64,000 nt of DNA, taken from contig NC_133172.1 of assembly GCF_040802235.1 (NCBI RefSeq), forward strand, positions 60,333,613 through 60,397,612, read 5' to 3'. The notes beneath the pieces are model-generated. The model ran no database searches. It was not told the origin of the DNA and saw nothing but the letters and a program-made list of their open reading frames with translations. The DNA is from Manis javanica (Eukaryota > Chordata > Mammalia > Pholidota > Manidae). Within the stretch, counting starts at the first letter, position 1. Every line of letters begins with the position of its first letter. A program made the translations under genes and the position numbers. Shown here one piece after another: positions 22,674 to 33,260 of this stretch.

Positions 22674-23329
22674 GTGAGTAACCTGGGCAGGGCAAGGGGT
22701 GGGAAACGGGGCACATCCCGAGCCAGGTGGCCAGTAGGGCCCTGGAACCGGCAGGGGTCCTGGGCGAAGGTCCACCTGCTTCCCCGGGCCAGCCTGGTTC
22801 TCCCCCAGCCCCCAGATTCCTCCCCCACCCCTCCTGGCCATGCCCACCTCCAGGTGCCTAGCACCCTCCGCCGGGCAATGCTCTGCTGCCCGGAGCACGC
22901 CCCTGCCGGCGTGATGCTGTCTCGGCAGGCAAGGGAGAGGTGGCCAGCCTCGGCATGCTGCCTGGCCCCTGAGGCCACTGGGTATCCCTCCTGTTCAGCT
23001 TGGGCAGAGCCCCCAGGTGCCCACCCACAGGACCCACCCCAGGGGTCCCAGGGACTTGGCTTCTCACAGAAGGCTCTGGGGGCACTGAGAGGGAGGGGTG
23101 GGACCCCAGCAAGTTGAGGAGCCTCTGAGCTCTTGGGGTTCCAGGGAGGGGAGGCCCTGGAGGGAGGTGATGCAATGGGCAGGCGCCGGGGCTGAGGCGG
23201 GCAGCACTTGGCTTGACCGGGCGCCTCCTCATCCTCACCCACCATGGCCTCGTGTCACTTTCCTGGTGGCACCGTTGTGCTCTTTTCCTCAGAGTGGACT
23301 CCCCTTCCTCTGAGAGGTGTCAGAGGGCA

Positions 23330-23490
23330 GGATTTGCACTCGTGGGTATGGTCTTAGATATAATTGACCTCAGTTTCTCCCTCTGTGCAATGGGGATAAG
23401 AAAACCCACTTTGGGCTTGAGTGTGTGTCGGAGGTCATCCAAGCCAAGTAGGCAAAGGGCCACCATAGGTGCTCAATAAATGCAGCTATA
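23330..23490 (+). repeat. MIR SINE
   Basis: 'gacctcagtttctccctctg', 'caatggggataagaaaaccc' and 'ggtgctcaataaatgcagc' are the 3' half of MIR. Confidence 0.75.
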
Positions 23491-24679
23491 CAGGTGCCCC
23501 AGCCTCAGAGCATGTATAAGCTTTAATAGCCCTGGAAGTACAGGTGCTATAAACTCAAAGAAATGACATTTTTGAAGGTGCAATTATTTCCATTTCTCAT
23601 GCTTATCTGCTTTTGTGAATTTGAATCCTCTTTTGACGCTGGCTTTTTGTCAGTCGACAGTTGCTGTCTTCAACCACAGGGACTCACACAAAAAGTTAAC
23701 ATTAAAAACTGATCAATCCAGATTCATAAAACTAAAAAGTGTAAAATAAAATGGAAGTAGTTGAAGTGTCAAGCTATCTATTGTAAGCTGGCAGTGTGTG
23801 TCCCCAAGGTTATGAGAGCTTTATGCTGCTCGGGACCCTAGGACATCTGTATGGCTGCACAGGAACTGACCTCTTGGTCAGCCTCTGGGTGGTGACCTCA
23901 TGTGTGTGGCATCCAGAGGCTTCTGGGACTGAGCACTGAACTTGGAGCCCAAAAACCCTGGTGGTAAAGTCCCTTCCCTACCCCCGTTTCCTGCAAAGTG
24001 TGGTAAGAGGCGGTCAGTTCTGGTCTGCAAACCGGGGCTCCTGCAAGTACCTTCCTCGGGGAGGAGGGAGGATTCAAAGGGACAGGGAGGGGAGGGGCGT
24101 GGCCAGGGTGACAAGTGTCGTGTGCCGGGAGCAGGTTGGCACGCTCATTTCCCACTACGGGATCAAACTCTAGTTCCTCCGGACCTTGCGGGTGAGGCCT
24201 TACCTGCCGAGCCTTGGTTTTCTCGTCTGAAAAGTGGGTTGTCTTTAGCAAGCCTTCCACTAGAACAACACACGCGTCCCCATTGCTGTCATTCCTGGGG
24301 ACCGTGAGGCTCCTGGGGCTGCTGGCAGGTGCTGGGAACCAGTGCTGTGGGAGCTACAGTCCTACTCCCCAGAGTTCCCAGGCACACCCGGGGCCCAGTA
24401 GTTAGTGAGGACCTGTCCCCCCACCCCCCAGCTGGGGACATTGGCTCCATGGCCTTCCTCCCTGCCCACAGGGCTGGGACAGGGGCGTAGTGTGGGCAGG
24501 GCAGGGACGGATGCGTGTGCCGCACCTTCGGCCCGGCTGGGAAGGGCCTGTGGCCGGAGCTGTCACACCATAGGTGGCGGGCGCAGAGAGGGCTCTGGGG
24601 GGCAGCCTGGCTAGAGTCCATCTCAGCCCATGCATTCCAGGACAAACACCTCACAAACCATTCAGGGCTGCGAGAAGCA

Positions 24680-24880
24680 GGCTGGGCCTCAGTTTCTCCA
24701 TGTGTAATTTGGAAGTGATTGTAAGAACACTTCTAACAGCCCAATTAAGTAAGCATTACATTAGTCAATGTACATAAAGTGTTTAGGACGTGCTTGGCAC
24801 CCAGCCAACTCCACGGAAGTACGGAGATGTCAGCCATTTATTTTGCTGCTGTTGACGTTGTTGAATGATTATTATTAGGG
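24680..24880 (+). repeat. MIR SINE, 3' half
   Basis: 'ggcctcagtttctccatgtg', 'gtgcttggcacccagccaac' and an 'attattattag' tail follow the MIR 3' half. Confidence 0.7.
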
Positions 24881-25599
24881 CTGCACCCCCAAACCCTCTC
24901 CTCGGGCCAACAGCACAGGTCCCTGCAGGGAACCAGCCATGGAGAAGACCATGCAGTGTCCAGGGTCAGCTGGGTGCCACCTTCCATCTCCGCAGGGAGA
25001 TGCCAGGCACACAGGACTTACCCAGACAGGAGGAGGCCGTTGCGGGCCTGAGGCCCCAGCCGAGGCCATGAGGGCTGCTCTCGGAGTCCCCGAGATGCCA
25101 CTGCCTGCGTGTGTCCTTTGCCCTCTGCACCTCCCATTCCTCACCTGCCAGAGGTGACACGGCTCAGCTCTCAGGTTTGCCCAGAGAGCCGAATGCTGTC
25201 ACTTGGGTGCAGACGCCTCTGTAAAGTGCTGCGAGAAGACCCGTTGTCGCTGTGGGAGTGACGCCAAGGTCCTCCACGCTGCACATGTCAGAGGTCTTCG
25301 GCTGGACTTGGCCCTGTTTGTCTGCCAGGTCAAGATTTTCAAAAAATGTGAATTAGTTGCCCACTCTTCCAAAGCAGAGAATTCACATAAAAATCTGGAT
25401 TTCTGCCTTCTGTGGAAGAATTCTGAAGGCTCGTGACCCTGGGCTCCCATCCCTCGGCGCTCTGGGGGGTCCGGGCTCTGGGTCCACCCACGCAGTCGTT
25501 TAGACCCTGCGATGAGCCCCAGGTCTCCCTGGGCACAGGCCAAAGGACACACACAGTGCAGACAGAACCTTGGCACCAGTTAGCCCTGGACTCAGAAGT

Positions 25600-25765
25600 G
25601 GTCTGCGTGACACTGCGCATTTTGTGTGACATCTCTGATCTCCAGTTTACACAACTGTGAAGTGTGATAATAACATCAACAGTACTTTCTGCTCAGGGTC
25701 AGTGTGAGGAGGGCATGAGAAAAATACGTCCTATACCCAGTACATAGTAAGTGGCATATGCCCAC
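25600..25765 (+). repeat. MIR SINE fragment
   Basis: 'ctgatctccagtttacacaa', 'gtgtgataataacatcaaca' and 'cccagtacatagtaagtggc' match the second half of MIR. Confidence 0.65.
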
Positions 25766-25928
25766 CCTTTCCTCACACACTCGCCTGCATGTTGCCTGGT
25801 GGCCCTCAGTGTTAGGCCTGGCCTCTGGTAGCTGGGTTTGGCCGGGGCGGCGATGGTGGGTCTGGACTCTTGACATCAGCAACCCTGAGAAGTGGGTTTG
25901 GGTCCCTATGAGCTATTTGGGCCTGTGG

Positions 25929-25943
25929 CCAGCAGGGGGCGCT
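25929..25943 (+). promoter_or_regulatory. CTCF-type motif
   Basis: CCAGCAGGGGGCGCT fits the 15-bp CTCF consensus CCASYAGRKGGCRSY at every position, and the preceding bases (TGG) extend the match. It sits in OSGIN1 intron 1, about 770 bp before the start codon, and reads in gene orientation. Confidence 0.65.
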
Positions 25944-26089
25944 CATGCTCCAGAGACAAGCAGGTTTACAGGCATTTTCCCCAAACCAAGTTACTCAGGC
26001 TTCCAAACTTTGACCAAGCCCACTGTCCCAGACCAGCCCTGCAGCAGGCAGTGAGCCCTGTTGTCCCCACTGATACATTTGCTCCAGAC

Positions 26090-26215
26090 AGATGCTTCAC
26101 CCACAACCTTCAGGGTAGGACCTGTTATTACCCTGGTTTGCAGATGAAGACACCAAGACTAGAGAGGCCCAGGGACAGGCCCGCGGTCACCAGCTAGGAA
26201 GCACCCTGCCAGGGC
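26090..26215 (-). repeat. MIR SINE, antisense
   Basis: 'cctgttattaccctggtttg', 'cagatgaagacaccaagact' and 'gcggtcaccagctaggaagc' are MIR in complement. Confidence 0.75.
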
Positions 26216-26650
26216 CAGGCGATGGCTCCAGAGCCCACAGGATACACCAAAGACCTGGGGGCTGGATTGTGGGGTGGGGGCTGAAGCTGTCACAGGCGTC
26301 CTGGGCAGGGCTTACCCCCGAGGCTGGGCAGGTGAGCCTCATGGAAGATGGGTAATGAGCTTCAGGGGTTGCTATTGCCCCGTGGTGAGATGCAGAGAGT
26401 GGAGTGAGGCTCAGAAAGACGGAGATGACCAGGCTGGGGCAGGGGACCCCGCGTAACAGGTGGGGAGCTGGGCCCGTTTGGAATGCAGCAGGTGTGAGGA
26501 AGGAGAAGGGAGAGAGGAGTGGCACCCGGATATGCCTCAGGAAAGACCTTGGACTTGAACCTGAGGGCCCTAGGACACCACCCTGTAGCTGAGCAGGGAC
26601 TTCATGACACCCAAGCCTTACCGAGTGGCCCTTCTCTCGCACCGCCCCAG

Positions 26651-26758
26651 GTCAACTGCCAGCCCCGACCTCCCGGCCCTGGCCAGCTGCAGACATGAGC
26701 AACTGGAACGACCACCTTGGCGCCAGCAGCCCGGAACCCCTTACAGTCCTCATCATTG
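26651..26758 (+). CDS. OSGIN1: OSGIN1 exon with start codon
   Basis: Acceptor cgccccag ends at 26650; donor gtgagc starts at 26759. Positions 26651-26694 are 5' leader (open in frame); coding starts at the ATG 26695-26697. It gives 21 residues plus one base, ending in the first base of Gly22 of the FAD-binding loop. Confidence 0.85.
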
Positions 26759-29700
26759 GTGAGCGCCCCCAGTGTGTGGTCAGGAGGAGCCTTTAGGGTC
26801 AGAGGTCAGGAGCCAGGCCTTCCAAGAACCCACTGGGCAAGAGCAGTTGATCTGCAAGGTCGTCCAGCAGGGGGGAGGGGCCCGGCCCTAAGCCCGTGCC
26901 AGTCTCCAGTCTCCCTGTGCCCAGCTCTGTACAAGGTGCCCGAGCGAGGGGGGATGCAGCTGAAGCATGTGGTGCCTGTCCTCAGGTCTGCAAAACTGGG
27001 GGGCAGATGGCCCTCCCCCTGTGCATCAGGCAGAACCATCTGAAATGGCCGGTTTTGTAAGTTAAAAACAGTTGAACCCGGCTGACTCCACATGGTTCGC
27101 CCTCACAATATTCTGCATATTGTAATATTCTGAACAGCACTAGATAAGAAGGGAAAAAACAGATAAGAATAGAGGTGACATCATGAGGTTAATTGCCTCA
27201 GAAGTATCACAGGATAAGCTGTGTGGTTCGTGCAAACATGGGACACGTGACCCTTCAGGTGGTTAAGCACCCTCCTGAGCGCCGTGGGCCTGGAGCTGAC
27301 CCCCAGACCCCCAGAGCACGTACGATCTGCACTGTAGTGTTTAACTCATCCATCAGACTGACCAGACTCTGAGAGACGGTACTTGTCCTTTGGGAGCTCG
27401 GGAGCTCAGTTGTGTTGCTGTGTGACCACCAGCAGCTTAACCTCTCTGTGCCCGGCTTCCTCATGTATAAGAGGAGAAAAAAGAGTAGCATGTACCTCAC
27501 TAAAGTTATCGGGGGAGCTCAGTGGGATAGTGGGGCATTCAGGGCTGCATGTGGGGCCTGGTACAGCATCAGCAGCTGTCGGTTTCTTAGCATTTTGTTC
27601 CTAAAGTCCCTTGACAGGATGCTGACACATAGTACGCACTCCGTAACGTGAGTCACTGCCTCTACTTTATTGCTGGTGAAAGGGTACAGCAGTACAGCCC
27701 CTGGCCCGTGGTAGGCTCCCAGGAATTGCCCATTACTTTCTAATTGACTATTATTGTCCCCGGCGCTGGGCACGTGCTAAGGATTTAATAAATATTTTGT
27801 TTTATTTTCATGAATGAAGAGCAAATCAGTGAACCAGTCAAAACCGAAGCCCTGGGTGGTTGTGGTTCTCTGTACCCCGAAGCCTGGCCCCCTGACTCCC
27901 CCTCTCTCCCCAGGCAATGGTCCCTCGGGCATCTGCCTGTCCTACTTGCTCTCCGGCTACACCCCCTACGTGAAGCCTGACTCCACCCACCCGCACCCCC
28001 TGCTGCAGAGGAAGCTCACAGAGGCTCAGGGCGTCTCCATCCTGGACCAGGTAGGCCAGAGCTCTGGGCGGACAGGCCCACCCTGTGGAAACTGCCCCCA
28101 GCTGTCCCAGGGCAAGAAGCAAAGATAGGTATTTGTCAGACATGAGATCGAACACAGAACAGGACACCAGCTGGTGAAACTGTGAGAGAAACCGAGGCTG
28201 TCTTCTGAGAACCACAAACAGTGCGCCAGCTTGTCCTGCCTCCTCTGGACCCCAGGGGACACTTGGCAGTACCTGGACACAGGGTTGGTCGTCACAGCTG
28301 GAGCAGGGCTCTGCTGGCTAAGAGTGGGGAGCCCAGGGAGGCTGTTAAATACCTATGGTCACTATGCAGCATGGTCTGGCCCAAAGTCGGGAATGCCAGA
28401 GTTAGAGGTCCTGTTCGGGACGTTTTAGTTCCACCACCCCCACCCAAGAGGGCTTGACGGTCCTCCAGGCACTGGGCCTTCCAGGAGGCCTCTCACTGTC
28501 CACCTCCCCCCAGGCAGCGTCCATCCTTCCGGGCCCCTCCCACCCTCAAGTTGGCAGATGAGGAAGTAAGCCAGCATTTGGCTGGATCAGCATTTTCTGT
28601 GAGACTAGTTCCTCAGTATAATATGCAGAGAAAACGTTCCTATTCCGTTAAGTCTGAGAGACGCTGGATTTGGCAAAATTAAACAGGGAAATAACAGCTA
28701 CATGACTTGTCAGAGCCTTTAATATGCTGATGTGCATTATGTCCCTCTGAGAGGCAGCATTTCCCAGGCTTATCTGACCACCCTGGTATTAGGGTGGGAA
28801 TGCAGGACCATGTGGCCTTGCTCCAGTGGCCCCTCTGACCTGCCCCCCTTGGCCCCAGGACCTGGATTACCTGTCTGAAGGCCTTGAAGGCCGGTGCCAA
28901 AGCCCTGTGGCCCTGCTCTTTGATGCCCTCCTGCGCCCAGACACAGACTTCGGGGGAAACACAGAGTCTGTCCTCACCTGGAAGCACCAGAAGGAAAGAG
29001 CCATCCCCCACCTGGTCCTGGGCCGGCATCTGCCTGGGGGAGCCTGGCATGTGAGTGGGCGCAAGGGGGTTGGGGCCAAACTGATGGGACATCCTAGGGG
29101 GCTTCCCTCCCTCCCTAAGTTAGGGCTCCCCCGCTTCCTGCCCCTCCCTCCCCACCCTCTGCCTCCTCCCTGCCCTCCTCCTGTCTGCTCCATCTGCAGC
29201 AGGCCTCCTGTGCCCCCCCTACCTGAGTGCCTGGGTCAGTGGGTTCCTTTTGCATGCAGTCCATTGAAGGCTCCATGGTGACCCTGAGCCAAGGCCAGTG
29301 GATGGGGCTGCCAGACCTGCAGGTCAAGGACTGGATGCACAGGAAGCGAAGGTGAGGCACCCTGGAGAGCCCAGGGTGGGCAGGGAAGACCTCGCCCCAC
29401 GTGAGCCCGGGACCTAGAGGTCCAGGCGCTTCGGGCCCATCTCACTGCCCTTCCTTTTCCTCCCGGGGAGAAGGTGAGGCTCAGACAGGGAAAGGACTCG
29501 CCCCAAGGCCACACGCTCAGTCCAATACGCAGAGACACATGTTCTATGGCTGTCACATCTGGGGCAGGTTCCCCTCACCTTGTTTCCTGCCCCGCGATGA
29601 CCACACTGACCGTCCCAGAGGAGCAGTCGAGTCCCTGAGCAGAGGAGTTCCAGCACCTGCCCACACCTCGGGGGGAAGCCCTGTCTCCTCCACGCTTGGT

Positions 29701-31758
29701 GGCTGGGACGGGGCCTTTCACCCCCACCCAGCAGGCTTTTGGTCAGCAACTCCATTCTTGCCTCTCCCAGGTTCTCTGTCTGTCTCTTTGGTAGACTTTT
29801 TGTCCCTGCAGATTTGGTAGGAGGACATCCAGGCAGGAGTAATGATGTGTTGACAGACAGGAACTTAAATTCCAACTATAGACACACCCCTTCATAGCCT
29901 AGTTTTAAAATTCACCCTCATGTCATAAGGGTGTCACATGGCAATGGCACAGTATTTGTACCATCCTTTTACATGGCCACATAATACTCCCAGGGCAGGC
30001 TTAGCATCTCGGCCTCCAGCAAACCTCCGCTGCCCCAGAAAGGGTGCTAACAAAGCGACAGCATTCCCCGCTGTTGCCGTGTGTGCAGGGGACAGTGCTC
30101 AGTGCCTTACATGGGACAGTTCTTAACCAGCTCGTGTACTGAGCATAGCCTATGGAGGAGGAGTACACACTCCTGTGCTTACACGTGGGTGAGCTTCAGG
30201 GTGGACGCACCTGCATCTCAGCTGCCCAGAATCAAGGCCGATCCCCATCCCCATCCTCCTCCGGTCACAGCCCCACAGGGACACGCTCTTGACGTATAAT
30301 TCCACAGATTAGGTTTACCTGTTTCTGAACTTGACAGAAATGGAATCCTCCCATATTTACCTAGGATATTACTTAGTCCTTTGAGGTAATAACAGTGGCC
30401 GACTCTTACTGCCACTTACCACCTGTCAGGTTCTGCTCTCAGCTCTTCATTTGTCATCTAATCCTCTCAGCAACCTCAGGAACTAGGTACTGTCACCGCC
30501 GTCATCCTCATCTGGCAAATGAGAAGGCAGGCATGGAGGGGTCCAGCACACAGCTCACCCGCGGGGCCAGGATTTGAACCCAGGCCGTCTGCCTCTAGGC
30601 TCCACACTCTCCACCCCACCCTCCTCAGCCTCATTTCACTGAAGAGGAGATTGAGGGTCCGAGAGGGTGACTTGGCCAAGTACTCCGATCAATGGGATGC
30701 ACAGTTGCAGCCCAGCTCCAAGGCCCAAGGCCATCTGCCTGCCCCTGAACCCCTGATTGCCCCATGTCCCAGCCCACTGACACTCACCCTCCCAAATCCT
30801 TCCTCCCAGGGGTCTTCGCAACAGCCGGGCCACAGCCGGGGACATTGCTCACTACTACAGAGACTATGTGACCAAGAAGGGCCTGGGCCACAACTTTGTG
30901 TCTGGTGCTGTGGTCACAGCTGTGGAGTGGGGGACACCTGAGCCCAGCAGCTCTGGGGCCCAGGACTCCAGCCCGCTCTTCCAGGTGAGCGGCTTCCTGA
31001 CCACCAAGGGCCAGAGCCAGAGGCCCTTCTCTCTGTGTGCCCGCAATGTGGTTCTAGCCACAGGCACGTCTGACAGCCCAACCTGCCTCGGCATCCCTGG
31101 GGAGACCCTGGCTTTTGTCCACCATGAGCTGTCAGCCCTGGAGGCGGCCACACGGGCTGGCACGGTGACCCCAGCCTCGGACCCCGTCCTTATCATCGGC
31201 GCAGGGCTGTCTGCGGCCGACGCGGTCCTCTATGCCCGCCACTACAACATCCCTGTGATCCACGCCTTCCGCCGGCCGGTGGATGACCCCGGCCTGGTCT
31301 TCAACCAGCTGCCCAAGATGCTGTACCCTGAGTACCACAAGGTGCACCAGATGATGCGTGAGCAGTCCATCCTGTCGCCCAGCCCCTACGAGGGCTACCG
31401 CAGCCTCCCGGAGCACAGACCGCTGCTCTTCAAGGAGGACCGCCAGGCCGTATTCCAGGACCCCCAAGGCCTCCAGAAGGTCTTCGATGTCGCCCTGGTG
31501 CTGGTCCTCATCGGTTCCCACCCTGACCTCTCCTTCCTCCCGGGGGCGGGCACCAACCTCGCTGTGGACCCTGACCAGCCACTGAGCGCCAAGAGGAACC
31601 CCATTGATGTGGACCCCTTCACCTACCAAAGCACCCGCCAAGAGGGCCTGTATGCAGTGGGGCCACTGGCTGGGGACAATTTTGTACGGTTTGTGCAGGG
31701 TGGGGCCCTGGCTGTGGCCAGCTCCCTGCTGAGGAAGGAGGCCAGGAGGCCACCCTAG
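26695..31758 (+). CDS. OSGIN1: OSGIN1, oxidative stress-induced growth inhibitor 1 (5 coding exons)
   Basis: Coding join: 26695-26758, 27914-28050, 28859-29050, 29260-29351, 30810-31758; 1,434 bp, 477 residues plus stop, the same length as the human 52-kDa form as I recall. The protein begins MSNWNDHLGASSPEP and ends RKEARRPP. Two dinucleotide-binding motifs are visible: IIGNGPSG at residues 20-27 (FAD type) and VLIIGAGLSAAD at 288-299 (NAD(P) type). This is the layout of the FMO-like flavoprotein fold. OSGIN1 (OKL38/BDGI) is an NRF2- and p53-responsive protein linked to growth arrest and apoptosis; an enzyme activity follows from family membership, not from anything proven here. All introns are GT-AG. 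The start at 26695 has a purine at -3. The frame is also open upstream, see the 5' exon. Identity is near certain from the high similarity I recall to the human protein. Confidence 0.96.
26759..27913 (+). other. OSGIN1: OSGIN1 intron 2
   Basis: Bounded by gtgagc and ctccccag. Contains a decayed MIR (about 27385-27500, with 'ttaacctctctgtgcccggc') and MIR/L2-like text at 27690-27800 ('ggatttaataaatattttg'). No other feature seen. Confidence 0.85.
27914..28050 (+). CDS. OSGIN1: OSGIN1 coding exon 2
   Basis: 137 bp, residues 22-67, acceptor ctccccag and donor gtaggc. It completes the GNGPSG loop and encodes ICLSYLLSGYTP and a PHPLLQRKL stretch. Confidence 0.95.
28051..28858 (+). other. OSGIN1: OSGIN1 intron 3
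   Basis: 808 bp between gtaggc and ggccccag. Text near 28700-28800 may be an old hAT-type fragment; nothing else recognised. Confidence 0.85.
28859..29050 (+). CDS. OSGIN1: OSGIN1 coding exon 3
   Basis: 192 bp, residues 68-131, both edges in phase 0 (acceptor ggccccag, donor gtgagt). Encodes DLDYLSEGLEGR, the FDALLRPDTDFGG stretch and the LGRHLPGGAWH end, all typical of OSGIN1. Confidence 0.95.
29260..29351 (+). CDS. OSGIN1: OSGIN1 coding exon 4
   Basis: 92 bp, residues 132-161 plus two bases of Arg162; acceptor tgcatgcag, donor gtgagg. Encodes SIEGSMVTLSQGQWMGLPD and the KDWMHRKR end. It is separated from exon 3 by a 209-bp intron. Confidence 0.95.
29352..30809 (+). other. OSGIN1: OSGIN1 intron 5 (last intron)
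   Basis: 1,458 bp from gtgagg to ctcccag. Holds a MIR in complement at about 30386-30620; no other gene or element recognised. Confidence 0.85.
30386..30620 (-). repeat. MIR SINE, near full length, antisense
   Basis: 'taataacagtggccgactct', 'ccacttaccacctgtcaggt', 'catctggcaaatgagaaggc', 'caggatttgaacccaggccg' and 'ctccacactctccacccc' give the whole MIR in complement. Confidence 0.88.
30810..31758 (+). CDS. OSGIN1: OSGIN1 last coding exon
   Basis: 949 bp encoding residues 162 (last base) to 477 and the stop TAG (31756-31758). One exon thus carries two thirds of the protein, including the second nucleotide-binding motif (288-299), YARHYNIPVIHAFRR, the DPFTYQSTRQEGLYAVGPL block and the FVRFVQGGALAVASSLLRK end. 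The acceptor is cctcccag. Confidence 0.97.
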
Positions 31759-32110
31759 CACCTGGCCTGACATGCTTGCACCCAGACCCTAAAGAGAAGG
31801 GGAGGTCACAGCCCTGCTGCAGGCTAGGCCCAGCCCAAGATGCCCAGTAAGGAAAGGGGGCCTCTCCTAGCAGGACCCAGGAAGGGCCATGAGCCCCTGC
31901 AATAGGCCTCTTAGATGAAGAGGAGTGGGGAACCCAGGCCGTGGGGACTCAGACCCGTGCCCAGGTGGGAATAGTGGCTGCAGGCCAGGGCAGGCTGCAG
32001 TTTGGGGTGAAAGCTGCCAGTGAGAGCAGGGATCCCCGAGGCAGCCAGCCAGGACTCCAGGCCCCGCTCCTTCCAGAATCGTGTCTCAAATAAAACCAGT
32101 GCCTGCCTCA
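31759..32110 (+). other. OSGIN1: OSGIN1 3' UTR
   Basis: About 350 bp from the stop to the presumed cleavage zone 10-25 bp after the AATAAA at 32089. No repeat seen. Confidence 0.75.
32089..32094 (+). terminator. OSGIN1: OSGIN1 polyadenylation signal
   Basis: Canonical AATAAA, the first after the stop, followed by a GT-rich stretch ('cccgtgtctgagg'). Confidence 0.8.
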
Positions 32111-32294
32111 CTCCCGTGTCTGAGGATTCTGTGCTTGAGGGTGGGGGACGGAGCTCTAGCCCTGGGCACATTCCCCTGCCTCCTCTCGTGGCCACCAGGG
32201 CAAGCCCTCACCCACTGGGCCCGCGGTGCCACCTCTTCCAAGCAGTTCAGGTTTAACGGTTCATTAATCTGTGCGATCGTTCCTGCATCCTGCT

Positions 32295-32395
32295 CCGCCG
32301 CTTCGATGTAAGTTCCGGAAGGCCAAGGACCACGTCTGTTTTGCACCTTGTTGGCACCCAGCCCCTCGTTGGACCTAGTGCTGAGATGCCACTAA
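32295..32395 (+). repeat. L2 3' end fragment
   Basis: 'gatgtaagttccggaaggcc', 'ggaccacgtctgttttgcac' and 'gttggcacccagcccctcg' match the L2 3' region in sense orientation. It lies between the OSGIN1 poly(A) site and the NECAB2 CpG island. Confidence 0.6.
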
Positions 32396-32459
32396 ACCGA
32401 TGCTTTGGGCCGGTGGGTGATGGGTGAATGGGCGGAGTGTGAGGCAAGAGGTGTTCTGG

Positions 32460-33260
32460 GGAGAAGACTGGCTCTGGACGCTGTGTACTGGGCGCGTGCA
32501 CACCCACGGAGGGCGAGCGGTGCCCGCGGGCGGTGGGGGCGGCCGGCTCGTGGCACGGAGCCCGCAGCGGGCCGGCAGAGGGCGCCCGGAGCCCGCCGAC
32601 CAGCCGCGCTCCGGCCCCTGCGGCGTCGCCACGGGTTGGGGGAGGTTGCCTTCGGGAGGGGGGCAGCGGGGAAATTTCGGGGGACCCTCCCCGAGTCGCT
32701 CCCCCCACACCCAGACCCCCACCAACCCCGCGCCAACCTCCGAGGCGAAGTTGGGTCCAGCCCCCAGCCCCCGCGTCCAGCCCAGGCCACCAGGGGTTGG
32801 GGGGACGCGAGGCACGTGGCTCAGGGTCCGGGCACAGCGGCGCCCCCGCCCTGTCCCCCGGCGCCGGCCGTCCCCGCGCTGGCCGCGGCCGCGGGGGCAG
32901 AGGAGGGAGGGCGGGCGGCGCGGGCGGCAGCGCCGGGGAGGGTCGCGCGGGGGCGGGCCGCGGGCCGGGCGGGGGTCGGCGGGCTTCCGGGCGGCGGCGG
33001 CGGGCGCGGCGCGATGTGTGAGCGGGCGGCGCGCCTGTGCAGGGCCGGCGCGCACAGGCTGCTCCGGGAGCCGCCGCCGCAGGGCCGGGCGCTGGGCGGG
33101 CTTCTGCGCTGGGTGGGCGCCAGGATGGGCGAGCCCCGGGCGCCGCTGGTCCCCGAAGTCCCCGCCGCGGACCCCAGCCCCGGCCGGGGCCCCGCCTCGC
33201 CGCGCGGGGGCACCGCTGTCATCCTGGACGTGAGTACGCGCGGCTGGAGACCCAGCCCCT
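32460..33260. promoter_or_regulatory. NECAB2: CpG island, NECAB2 promoter and first exon
   Basis: Very high CG density with no CpG loss, covering the sequence upstream of the NECAB2 ATG (33014) and all of coding exon 1. No TATA box stands out, so a dispersed CpG-type promoter is likely. A CTCF-like sequence lies at 32572-32586 (one mismatch). The transcription start is not fixed by the sequence. Confidence 0.8.
33014..33229 (+). CDS. NECAB2: NECAB2 coding exon 1
   Basis: 72 codons from the ATG (G at -3) to Asp72, donor gtgagt. GC-rich, encoding an Arg/Gly/Pro/Ala-rich N-terminus that ends in RGGTAVILD. The Met at residue 38 (ARMGEP) is a possible second start. Confidence 0.93.

Larger units (their letters stand above)
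22674..26650 (+). other. OSGIN1: OSGIN1 intron 1 (inferred)
   Basis: Runs from a gtgagtaa donor to a cgccccag acceptor. It holds MIR copies near 23330-23490, 24680-24880, 25600-25765 (plus) and 26090-26215 (minus), and a CTCF-type motif at 25929-25943. No other gene is visible. Confidence 0.5.

Noticed and set aside
32665-32678. NF-kB-like GGGGAAATTTC in the NECAB2 promoter
   Set aside because: The last C of the consensus is missing, and a single short match in GC-rich DNA is weak evidence.
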